A DNA stretch of 44,768 nucleotides from Phycisphaerales bacterium (GTDB lineage Bacteria; Planctomycetota; Phycisphaerae; Phycisphaerales; SM1A02): assembly GCA_014237965.1 (NCBI GenBank), contig JABABZ010000001.1:6058-50825 (forward strand), in the 5' to 3' direction. Below, in pieces: positions 1-6,936 of the stretch; the stretch's first letter is position 1; each line of letters begins with the position of its first letter. The position numbers were made by a program, and so were the translations under genes. Under the pieces are notes generated by a model, which saw only the letters and a program-made list of their open reading frames with translations, ran no database searches and was not told the origin of the DNA.

Positions 1-242
1 CCCGACCTTGCCCGCGGGCCACTCGTGCCGGCGGACGTCTCCGAGCGGAATGGTTCGGCATCCACGGTCGGTTCCCCGAGTTGAGGCCGGCTCGTCGGAT
101 TCTCGAGGCGTCGCCGCGGATCGGCCGACGGGGATGGAGCGAACCGCCCCCGGCTCGCTAGACTGTGCCCTCGCGCGAGGTCGCTTCCAGTACAGAGTCG
201 TTCGCTCCGGTCGGAGCGATCCAGCATGGATTCGGGTCAAGA
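1..242. other. Upstream stretch before nuoH; possible 3' end of a preceding gene
   Basis: No complete gene is visible. Plus frame 1 is open from the window edge to a TGA at 82-84 with mostly G/C third bases, so it may be the last 27 codons of a gene whose body lies outside the window. Frame 3 is also open, to a TAG at 159-161, so the choice is not secure. A TAGACT hexamer at 159-164 resembles the -10 box seen before radA (1824-1829) and the tricorn-like gene (27651-27656) and may give nuoH its own promoter. I found no convincing -35 box. Confidence 0.3.
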
Positions 243-1502
243 ATGTTCACTGCCACTCCCGATCAGGTTCAGCTCGTCTTCTCCATCATCGTGATCGCGG
301 TGATGCTGCACGTGTTCCTCGTGGCTTGTGCCTATTCGATCATGCTCGAGCGGAAGCTCAGCGCGTGGATGCAGGACCGCGTCGGGCCCAACCGGGTCGG
401 CCCCAAGGGACTCTTCCAGCCGCTTGCGGACGGACTGAAATTCCTCCTCAAGGAGGATTACACCCCGCTGGGCGTCGACAAGGCGTTGTTCACCATGGCT
501 CCCGGGCTGATCATGCTTCCGGCGATGATCGGTTTCGCGGTGGTTCCCTTCGCCGGTCTCATCGATATCACCGGCCTCATCAACCTGCTCGGAATCGCTC
601 AAGCCAACACCGTCTATCAGGTCTCGGCGGTCGGCGCGGACATCAACATTGGTGTGGTCTACCTCATCGCGGTCGCATCGCTCGGCGTCTTCGGGGTGAC
701 TCTCGGTGGCTGGGCCAGCAACAACAAGTGGTCGTTCCTCGGCGGCCTTCGGGCCGGTGCCCAGATGATCTCCTACGAGATCCCGATGGGGCTCTCGCTG
801 CTCGCGATCATCCTCGTCTCCGGCTCGATCAGTCCGATGGTGATTATCGGCGGACAGATCGACGGGGCCTGGAACCTGATGCAGCTTCCGGTGGCCGCGG
901 TCATCTTCTATACATGCATGCTCGCGGAGAGCAATCGAGCCCCCTTCGATCTCGCGGAATGCGAGAGCGAGCTGGTGGGCGGGTACCACACCGAGTATTC
1001 GTCGATGCGATTCGCCCTCTTCTTCCTTGCCGAGTATTTCCACATGATCACCGGTGCGGCCTTCTTCACCATGCTGTTCCTGGGTGGTTGGTCCTTGAAT
1101 CCGTTCGGCGGCTGGGACCTCCCGGTCGAGGGCGCCTGGTGGATGGGTTTGATTCAGTTCGGCGTGGTGGCCTTCAAGATGTTCCTCCTCGTCGCCTTCG
1201 CGATGGCCATCCGGTGGACGTTGCCGCGATTCCGTTTCGACCAACTCATGCGGCTCGCCTGGGAAGGCATGATCCCCGTGTCGCTTCTGGTCATGCTCAT
1301 GGTCTCCTTCTTCCTCTTCATGGGTTGGAACGACTACATGTGGGCGGGATCGCTCGGCTGCCTGGTGGTGATCTATGTGGTTCTCCCCTTCATGCCACAG
1401 CAAGCCGATCCGAATCACCGAATACGTCTCATCGGCAGCCGGTTCAGCCCCGTGGAGGGCGGATCGGGCCTCGAGCAGCTCTCCAAGCCTCCTGTCAGCT
1501 GA
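243..1502 (+). CDS. nuoH: NADH-quinone oxidoreductase subunit H
   Basis: NuoH is a membrane subunit of respiratory complex I. It joins the quinone-reducing peripheral arm to the proton-pumping arm and helps form the quinone cavity. The 419-residue product has at least eight hydrophobic segments. It carries family signatures: [19 protein letters not shown] near the N-terminus, a KEDYTP loop, [10 protein letters not shown] in the middle, and the acidic loop [17 protein letters not shown]. The ATG at 243 is preferred because the protein then begins just before the first membrane helix; an in-frame GTG at 165 would add 26 residues unlike the family. It is longer than the roughly 325-residue E. 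coli protein, mainly through a hydrophilic C-terminal tail. No nuoI or other nuo gene follows, so the complex I genes here are not in the usual uninterrupted order. Confidence 0.97.
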   Translation: MFTATPDQVQLVFSIIVIAVMLHVFLVACAYSIMLERKLSAWMQDRVGPNRVGPKGLFQPLADGLKFLLKEDYTPLGVDKALFTMAPGLIMLPAMIGFAVVPFAGLIDITGLINLLGIAQANTVYQVSAVGADINIGVVYLIAVASLGVFGVTLGGWASNNKWSFLGGLRAGAQMISYEIPMGLSLLAIILVSGSISPMVIIGGQIDGAWNLMQLPVAAVIFYTCMLAESNRAPFDLAECESELVGGYHTEYSSMRFALFFLAEYFHMITGAAFFTMLFLGGWSLNPFGGWDLPVEGAWWMGLIQFGVVAFKMFLLVAFAMAIRWTLPRFRFDQLMRLAWEGMIPVSLLVMLMVSFFLFMGWNDYMWAGSLGCLVVIYVVLPFMPQQADPNHRIRLIGSRFSPVEGGSGLEQLSKPPVS

Positions 1503-1521
1503 TTCCATCGGGAACTTCACG

Positions 1522-1731
1522 ATGCGTCACGGTCTCTCTGGTCTGGTCGGTCTCCTCTATCTGGGGATCACGACTGGTTTTCGTCTCCGTGGCCGGTACT
1601 GGTCGTGGCGGATGGAGACGGCGCTGGGGTCTGATCGATCGACCTGGCCCTCTGCGGCGGAACGACGGCGATCGTTCATCGCCTATGGGGCCTGGGCGCG
1701 TCGGCTCCGGTTGGCGGCCCGCGAACGCTGA
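1522..1731 (+). CDS. Small hypothetical protein downstream of nuoH
   Basis: This 69-residue product is not one I can name. It starts with a short hydrophobic stretch (about residues 4-17, LSGLVGLLYLGITTG). A basic, aromatic segment RGRYWSWRMETALG follows, then a strongly basic C-terminus ending RRLRLAARER. This fits a small inner-membrane protein with a positively charged cytoplasmic tail. The ATG at 1522 lies 19 bases after the nuoH stop and has GGGAA about eight bases upstream, so it is probably co-transcribed with nuoH. A role in respiratory-complex assembly is possible from context only. The reading frame stays open upstream into nuoH, so the start rests on the ribosome site and spacing. 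Confidence 0.6.
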   Translation: MRHGLSGLVGLLYLGITTGFRLRGRYWSWRMETALGSDRSTWPSAAERRRSFIAYGAWARRLRLAARER

Positions 1732-1764
1732 TCCCGTCGAGTTCGTCGTTTGAATCCTGATCTT

Positions 1765-1810
1765 CGCCCCTGAAGAAGCCCCGCATTCCTGTCGGAGGTG
1801 GTCAGGGGCG
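1765..1810. repeat. 9-bp inverted repeat upstream of radA
   Basis: CGCCCCTGA (1765-1773) is matched by its exact reverse complement TCAGGGGCG (1802-1810), separated by 28 bases. The right arm covers the place where a -35 element would lie for the TAGACT box at 1824-1829. It could be an operator or a weak terminator of the nuoH transcript; there is no T-run after it. Confidence 0.4.
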
Positions 1811-1823
1811 CTTCGTCGGGCCG

Positions 1824-1829
1824 TAGACT
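1824..1829 (+). promoter_or_regulatory. Predicted -10 box (TAGACT) of radA, likely leaderless
   Basis: TAGACT fits a TANNNT-type -10 element. It ends seven bases before the A of the radA ATG at 1837, so transcription would begin at or within a base of the start codon. No Shine-Dalgarno sequence is seen between the box and the ATG, which agrees with a leaderless mRNA. No clear -35 hexamer is present. Confidence 0.5.
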
Positions 1830-1836
1830 TCAAGCC

Positions 1837-3252
1837 ATGGCCAAGAACCGAACGTCATTCGTCTGTCGTGATTGTGGTGGGACCCAACCCAAGTGGATCG
1901 GGCGCTGCCCGGACTGTGGGGCCTGGGATGCGCTCGAGTCCTTCACCGAGTCGGCCGCCTCGGCGACGAGTTCGGTCGGCACCGTGGCGGGGATCGCACT
2001 GACCGGCTCGATCGAAGGCGACGGCGGGGCGACCGGCGTCCTCGCCAAGGCTGTCCCGCTGATCGAGATCGATCAGCTCGACGTCCCTCGGATTCCGACC
2101 GAGATCAGCGAATTGGATCGTGTACTCGGGGGCGGGTTGGTTCCGGGCGCGGTGGCTCTGCTCGGCGGCGAGCCGGGCATCGGCAAGAGCACCATCTTGA
2201 TGCAGGTCGCAGCAAGCGTCGTCGGGGCGGGGCGAACGGTGCTCTATGCCAGCAGTGAGGAGAGTCCACAACAGATTCGCCTTCGAGGAGACCGGCTGAT
2301 CGGCGAGGATCTGGCCTCCGCCAGCGAACTCTTCCTCTGCACCGAGACCAATCTGGTCCGGATCATCGAGGAGATTCGCCGCGTAAAACCCGCTCTGGTC
2401 CTGCTGGACTCGATTCAGATGGTCTATCGGGGGGATCTGGATGCCCCGCCGGGATCCACCACCCAGCTTCGCCGCTGCTGCCACGATCTCGTTCAGGTCG
2501 CCAAGATCACCGGCGCGGCCGTGGTCGTCGTGGGCCATGTGACCAAGGAAGGGCAATTGGCGGGGCCGAAGCTGCTCGAACACCTCGTGGATGCCGTTCT
2601 GTCCTTCGAAGGCGATCGGGAGCACGGGCATCGGATCATTCGTGCGACCAAGAATCGTTTTGGATCGACGCAGGAGATCGGCCTGTTTGAAATGACGGAT
2701 GCCGGGCTCCAGGAGATCGACGAAGGCGGTATCGCGGTCGAAGTCGATGGTCCGGGCATCTCCGGCTCGATTCTCACGGCGACGATGGCCGGCACCCGGT
2801 GCCTGCCAGTGGAGATTCAGGCGTTGACTTCGACGGGATTCCTCGGGTCCGCGAAGCGTCGTGGAACGGGGTTGGATTCCAATCGGCTGGCCATGTTGAT
2901 CGCCGTCCTGGAGAAACACGGCGGGCAGCGATTGGCCGATCAGGACATTTTTGCCGCGGTGACCGGCGGAATCCGTGTGGTGGAACCCGCCGCGGATCTC
3001 GCGTTGGTACTCGCCATCGCGGGGGCGCACCACGGCCGGGCGATGTCGCGGGGGACCGTCGTCCTCGGTGAAATCGGACTCACCGGCGAGGTTCGATCGG
3101 TCCGCAACATCGAACAGCGGCTTCGAGAACTGGCCCGTCGAGGTGCCACATCCGCGATCGTGCCGTCTTCGCAGGCCGCCCCAAGCCAGAATCTCGGGCT
3201 GGAGATCCTCCCGGTTCGGGGAATCGGCGCGGCACTCGGCCTGTTGAACTGA
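1837..3252 (+). CDS. radA: DNA repair protein RadA
   Basis: RadA is a RecA-related ATPase that acts in the cytoplasm on recombination intermediates, promoting branch migration and processing of stalled forks. The 471-residue product has the full family layout. An N-terminal C4 zinc finger uses Cys10, Cys13, Cys24 and Cys27 (CRDCGG and GRCPDCG). The Walker A motif GGEPGIGKST lies at 110-119 with Lys117. The RadA-specific KNRFG motif is at 272-276. The C-terminal part is Lon-protease-like and lacks the protease active site, as in all RadA proteins. The ATG at 1837 gives the usual MAKNRTSFVC opening; in-frame codons back to 1798 add only unrelated residues. The gene appears to be its own transcription unit, and nine T residues follow the stop at 3253-3261. 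Confidence 0.98.
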   Translation: MAKNRTSFVCRDCGGTQPKWIGRCPDCGAWDALESFTESAASATSSVGTVAGIALTGSIEGDGGATGVLAKAVPLIEIDQLDVPRIPTEISELDRVLGGGLVPGAVALLGGEPGIGKSTILMQVAASVVGAGRTVLYASSEESPQQIRLRGDRLIGEDLASASELFLCTETNLVRIIEEIRRVKPALVLLDSIQMVYRGDLDAPPGSTTQLRRCCHDLVQVAKITGAAVVVVGHVTKEGQLAGPKLLEHLVDAVLSFEGDREHGHRIIRATKNRFGSTQEIGLFEMTDAGLQEIDEGGIAVEVDGPGISGSILTATMAGTRCLPVEIQALTSTGFLGSAKRRGTGLDSNRLAMLIAVLEKHGGQRLADQDIFAAVTGGIRVVEPAADLALVLAIAGAHHGRAMSRGTVVLGEIGLTGEVRSVRNIEQRLRELARRGATSAIVPSSQAAPSQNLGLEILPVRGIGAALGLLN

Positions 3253-3632
3253 TTTTTTTTTCGCGGTCTTTCGAGCGGGTGTTGGCGTTGCAAACCCTCA
3301 AAACATGGAAAACCTGACGGAATCGGTTTTCGAACTCGCGAGCCAGAAGTGTCTCTATAGCAGCACCTTACGGCGGCCTCTCATCAGGCGGGAACGAATG
3401 TTCGGGCTTTGTTCGCACTTCGGGCGACTGCCCGCATGGCGAAGTCGACTGGAGTGGGTATAGTCCCGCTCTTGATCCCGAACGGCCATGTTGGTCGATA
3501 GGGAAACTCACGTCCGGCTTTTGCCATTGGGTGGTAAACAGCACACACGGGCGGGTGGATGAACAAGGGCAGTCGTACATGGGTCACACCAATTCGACAT
3601 TCACGCCCAGGCACTTCTTGGAGAGTCACCCA
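3253..3632 (+). promoter_or_regulatory. 380-bp leader region of the first porin
   Basis: No gene is seen between radA and porin 1. The region opens with a nine-base T-run (3253-3261). It contains a perfect small hairpin at 3421-3434 (CGGGC, loop GACT, GCCCG) and two AT-rich boxes that could serve as -10 elements: CTATAG at 3355-3360 and TATAGT at 3459-3464. Neither has a good -35 partner. A GGAGA ribosome site at 3620-3624 serves the ATG at 3633. If transcription starts near either box, the 5' UTR would be about 160-270 bases, long enough for post-transcriptional control. It matches no riboswitch class I recognise. Confidence 0.35.
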
Positions 3633-5021
3633 ATGAGTCTGACCAACAGGTTTGGGCTCGTCGCTGGAACGACCGCGCTGGCTATCGCCGGCACGGCATT
3701 TGGCGGCGCAGAGTCTGACAACGACGCACTTGCACAGATCGCTGAACTCAAGCAGGAGCTCGCAGAGCTCAAGCAGGAGAACAGCCAGGACTGGTTGACC
3801 GAGCAGCGGTCTGCCGAAATTCGTGGCATCGTTCAGGATGTCCTCGCTGACGCCGACACTCGTACCAGCCTGCAGAGCAGCGGTGCGATGGCCGGTTACA
3901 ACAACGGCTTCTTCCTCGCCAGCCCCGACGGGAACTTCTCCCTCAATGTCGGTGGTCAGGTCCAGATCCGCTGGACCATGAACATGGCGAAGGACGCGTC
4001 GAACACTCAGGACAGCCAGTGGGGCTTCGAGAACCGTCGCACCAAGCTCGACTTCTCGGGCAACGTGTTCAGCAAGGACTGGACCTATCGGGTCCGGGCC
4101 GCGTTCAACCAGGGTGCCGAGCAAGGCAGTTCTCAGGACGCCAATGGTGCTGCAGCCCTCGACTTCGCCTACATCGAAAAGGCGATGGAAGGCGGCATGA
4201 GCGTTCGTGTCGGTCAGTTCCGGGCTCCTTGGATGCGTGAAGTCCTCGTCGACTCCGCGTACCAGCTCGCTGCGGAACGATCGATTCTTTCCAGCCTCTT
4301 CGGCCAGGGCTACTCGCAGGGTGCCCAGTTCGGCTATGAGATGGACAACATGCGGTTCACGGCTGGTGCATTCGACGGCATCGGTGGCGCGAACAACAAC
4401 AATACTGGTTGGTACAACAGTGCGAACACGAACTGGGACAACACTCCCACGAACTACGCGTTCGCCGGCCGTGGTGAATTCAAGATCTCTGGTGACTGGA
4501 GTCAGTTCGACAGCCTCTCCAGCTCCAAGACGAATGAAGCCGGCATGATGGCTGGTGTTGCCGTCGTGTACGAACGAGGCAACAAGAACAGCGCCGCTGA
4601 CGGCACCAAGTCCTTCGGAGTCACGGGTGACTTCACCTGGGACTTCGGTGGCGGCGCAACTCTGTTCGCTTCGGGCGTCTGGGTGAACAACGACCTCCAG
4701 GGTTCCTCGAGTAAGAACCCCTGGGGTGCCACTGTTCAGGGCGGCTACTTCGTGAACGATGACATCGAGCTCTTCGCTCGTTACGAGTACATCGACTTCG
4801 ACGTCGACAACAGCGATACCAGTAAGTACAACGGCTTCACGGTCGGTGCCAACTACTTCTTTGCTGCTGGCGTGAAGTTCACGGCGGACTTCACCTACAA
4901 CATGAAGAGTCTGTCCGGCAACTCCGCACAAGCGGCGCTCAATGGCGCAGGCCTCCGTACGGACGCGCCAGGCAAGGATGGCCAGTGGGCCATTCGTGCT
5001 CAGCTCCAGCTCCTCTTCTGA
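3633..5021 (+). CDS. Outer-membrane porin (paralog 1 of 3)
   Basis: The 462-residue product is a predicted beta-barrel porin of the type usually matched to phosphate-selective porin O/P. Residues 1-26 form a Sec signal peptide. A heptad-like coiled coil follows (IAELKQELAELKQEN). Next comes a motif shared with the two following porins (WLTEQRSAEIRG, then DVLADADTRTSLQ), and then a long strand-rich region opening GFFLASPDG. The protein ends in phenylalanine (LQLLF), the usual signal for barrel insertion. The ATG at 3633 has GGAGA eight bases upstream and begins the signal peptide; the open frame extends 34 codons further but without coding character. Substrate specificity cannot be read from the sequence. 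It likely forms a diffusion channel held by its N-terminal stalk. A strong terminator follows. Confidence 0.88.
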   Translation: MSLTNRFGLVAGTTALAIAGTAFGGAESDNDALAQIAELKQELAELKQENSQDWLTEQRSAEIRGIVQDVLADADTRTSLQSSGAMAGYNNGFFLASPDGNFSLNVGGQVQIRWTMNMAKDASNTQDSQWGFENRRTKLDFSGNVFSKDWTYRVRAAFNQGAEQGSSQDANGAAALDFAYIEKAMEGGMSVRVGQFRAPWMREVLVDSAYQLAAERSILSSLFGQGYSQGAQFGYEMDNMRFTAGAFDGIGGANNNNTGWYNSANTNWDNTPTNYAFAGRGEFKISGDWSQFDSLSSSKTNEAGMMAGVAVVYERGNKNSAADGTKSFGVTGDFTWDFGGGATLFASGVWVNNDLQGSSSKNPWGATVQGGYFVNDDIELFARYEYIDFDVDNSDTSKYNGFTVGANYFFAAGVKFTADFTYNMKSLSGNSAQAALNGAGLRTDAPGKDGQWAIRAQLQLLF

Positions 5022-5048
5022 GTCTGAAGTTCATCCACCCGAAGATCG

Positions 5049-5074
5049 CCTCACCCCTCGCAAGAGGGGTGAGG
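5049..5074 (+). terminator. Hairpin after porin 1
   Basis: A perfect 10-bp stem (CCTCACCCCT pairing with AGGGGTGAGG) encloses a six-base loop. No T-run follows, so it may protect the mRNA 3' end or assist the canonical terminator 15 bases downstream. Confidence 0.6.
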
Positions 5075-5088
5075 CTTCAAGGGCTCGG

Positions 5089-5122
5089 CCGGTCGAACCG
5101 CAAGGTTCGACCGGTTTTTCTT
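5089..5122 (+). terminator. Rho-independent terminator of porin 1
   Basis: A perfect 11-bp stem (CCGGTCGAACC and its complement) closes on a GCAA tetraloop of the GNRA type. It is followed at once by TTTTTCTTTC. This is the strongest intrinsic terminator in the window and separates porin 1 from porin 2. Confidence 0.92.
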
Positions 5123-5268
5123 TCGTCGGAGATTCGGACGGAATCGACCGGGTTCGAATGTACTCAGGGATCGTGAAGAGAGGGTCTGCTTTGGATGAAT
5201 GCCCCGCCAGCTCCTTGCGGGCGAGTCTCCTCCTCGTCATTCTCTCTTCGTACTCGTACCGGTCGTTA

Positions 5269-5281
5269 TTTGAAGTTCAAA
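5269..5281. promoter_or_regulatory. Palindrome upstream of porin 2
   Basis: TTTGAA-G-TTCAAA is a perfect 6+1+6 palindrome 45 bases before the porin 2 ATG, overlapping TTATTT (5266-5271), a candidate -10 region. It is operator-like in form and position. Nothing similar was noticed before porins 1 or 3. The rest of the 305-bp gap between porins 1 and 2 holds the two terminator hairpins and no gene. Confidence 0.35.
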
Positions 5282-5326
5282 CAACAAGGCGCCTCACCCG
5301 TTCCGAGAATCTGGAGTCAACCCCCA

Positions 5327-6703
5327 ATGATCACCTTCTCCGCCTCCCTTCAAACGGCTTCGCTGGTGCTGATCGCGCCATTGGTGGCTCATGCCTCGAC
5401 GGCGGTCGAGCCATCGGATGTCGTGGGGCAGATTGCCGAGCTCCGAGCAGAGATTGCTCAACTGAAGCAGGAGAATGACGAGGGATGGTTGACCGAGCAG
5501 CGGTCAGCCGAGATCCGCGGTGTCGTGAAGGATGTCCTCGCCGACGCCGACACCCGAACGAGTCTTCAGGATTCGGCGGCCACCGCGGGTTGGAAGAAGG
5601 GGTTCTTCCTCAGGAGTCCGGATGGCGACTTCAGTCTCAAGGTCAGTGGGCAGCTGCAGGTTCGCTACGTGCTGAACAGTCGAAAGGGTGATCAGGATCT
5701 CGGGCCGTTCAATCCAGCCAACACGCTGTGGGGGTTCGAGAATCGTCGGACGAAGCTGTCGTTCTCGGGGAACATCTTCGACAAGTCCTGGACCTACAAG
5801 GTCAAGGCGGGATTCCGGAGAGCCGGCGGTGCGTTCGTCCTCGAAGACGCGTATGTGCAGAAGCAGCTTGACGGCGGCCTGGCGATCAAGGTCGGCCAGT
5901 TCAAAGCTCCCTGGATGCGTGAGGAGCTCGTGTCGAGTTCGAAGCAGTTGACCGTGGAGCGGTCGATCGTCAATGAGTACTTCAATCAGGGGTACTCGCA
6001 GGGCATCCAGCTGGGCTACGAGGCCGAGTCCTTCCGAGCCTGGGTCTGGACCGGCGACGGCATCGGTTCGCGGGGCTTCGGGCCGGCGAGATCCAACAGC
6101 CAGAACACCAATTGGGATCGGACTGCGACGAATTATTCGTTCGCCGGTCGGGCCGAGTACAGGATCTCCGGCGACTGGAGTCAGTTCAAGGACTTCAGCA
6201 GCAAGCAGGGAAGTGGATCGGGCATGATGGTCGGGCTGTCTGCCGTCACGCAGCGGGCGAACAAGAATCTCGGTGCCAATGCCGATGGAACCAAGGTCTA
6301 CGGGGTGACCGGGGATCTGACCTGGGACATGAGCGGCGCGAGCCTGTTCGTCTCCGGTGTCTGGACCAACGTCGACTCGCCGAATGCGGGTGGCGACTCG
6401 AATCCGTGGGGCGTGACGATTCAAGGCGGGTACTTCCTCACCGAGTCCATGGAGGCCTTTGTTCGATACGAGTACATGGACTACGACCCCCCGCTCCTGA
6501 CGGACGCCGCCAGATACGACGGGTTCACGGTCGGCGGGAACTGGTTCATCAACTCCAGTGTGAAGTTCAGCGCGGACTTCTCGTACAACTTCGCATCGCT
6601 TGCCGGCAGGGCGTTCGTGGCGAGCAGTGCCGGGTTTCGGGCCGATGAGCCCGGAGAAGACGGTCAGTGGGCCGTTCGAGCGCAGTTGCAGCTGATGTTC
6701 TGA
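5327..6703 (+). CDS. Outer-membrane porin (paralog 2 of 3)
   Basis: The 458-residue paralog has the same architecture as porin 1: signal peptide (about residues 1-22), coiled coil IAELRAEIAQLKQEN, the WLTEQRSAEIRG and DVLADADTRTSLQ motif, then a strand-rich barrel ending LQLMF. Identity to porin 1 is high in the stalk, where even the DNA is nearly identical (around 3796-3830 and 5488-5522). Long stretches of the barrel also match (GFENRRTKL, WTYKV, RISGDWSQF). Residues predicted in loops differ most, suggesting a different channel preference. The ATG at 5327 has CTGGAG ten bases upstream and starts the signal peptide. It lies behind the terminator of porin 1 and ends before its own terminator, so the three porins are probably expressed independently. 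Confidence 0.87.
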   Translation: MITFSASLQTASLVLIAPLVAHASTAVEPSDVVGQIAELRAEIAQLKQENDEGWLTEQRSAEIRGVVKDVLADADTRTSLQDSAATAGWKKGFFLRSPDGDFSLKVSGQLQVRYVLNSRKGDQDLGPFNPANTLWGFENRRTKLSFSGNIFDKSWTYKVKAGFRRAGGAFVLEDAYVQKQLDGGLAIKVGQFKAPWMREELVSSSKQLTVERSIVNEYFNQGYSQGIQLGYEAESFRAWVWTGDGIGSRGFGPARSNSQNTNWDRTATNYSFAGRAEYRISGDWSQFKDFSSKQGSGSGMMVGLSAVTQRANKNLGANADGTKVYGVTGDLTWDMSGASLFVSGVWTNVDSPNAGGDSNPWGVTIQGGYFLTESMEAFVRYEYMDYDPPLLTDAARYDGFTVGGNWFINSSVKFSADFSYNFASLAGRAFVASSAGFRADEPGEDGQWAVRAQLQLMF

Positions 6704-6763
6704 ATCTTCGCGTTCATCCACCCGACGAACGTGGCTCCCTGGTGGGCCGCGTCACCGGCTCGG

Positions 6764-6800
6764 CCGACCGGCTCTCTGATGGAGTCGGTCGGTTCTTCTT
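6764..6800 (+). terminator. Rho-independent terminator of porin 2
   Basis: An 11-bp stem (6764-6774 with 6782-6792, one G-U pair) encloses a seven-base loop and is followed by TTCTTCTT. The position 60 bases after the stop and the pyrimidine tract support termination. Confidence 0.8.
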
Positions 6801-6936
6801 CGGCCGGGAGGCCGCGGATGAGGGTGAATGTCGTCTGGAAACAGGTGGCCGGAATCAGGAGAGGTTTCTCATGCGGGAGCGACGAGGAGGCCGATGTCAC
6901 AAGGTCTCGATCCGTTATTCATGACAAAGGAATTCC

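Noticed and set aside
8-1753. Long plus-strand frame overlapping nuoH, and the minus-strand frame 237-1520
   Set aside because: nuoH in the other plus frame is unmistakable; these translations are Arg/Gly/His-rich shadows typical of high-GC DNA.
3384-4931. 515-codon minus-strand frame opposite porin 1 and the similar frame 5504-6721 opposite porin 2
   Set aside because: They mirror each other only because the porins are paralogs; the plus strands have signal peptides, ribosome sites and family motifs.
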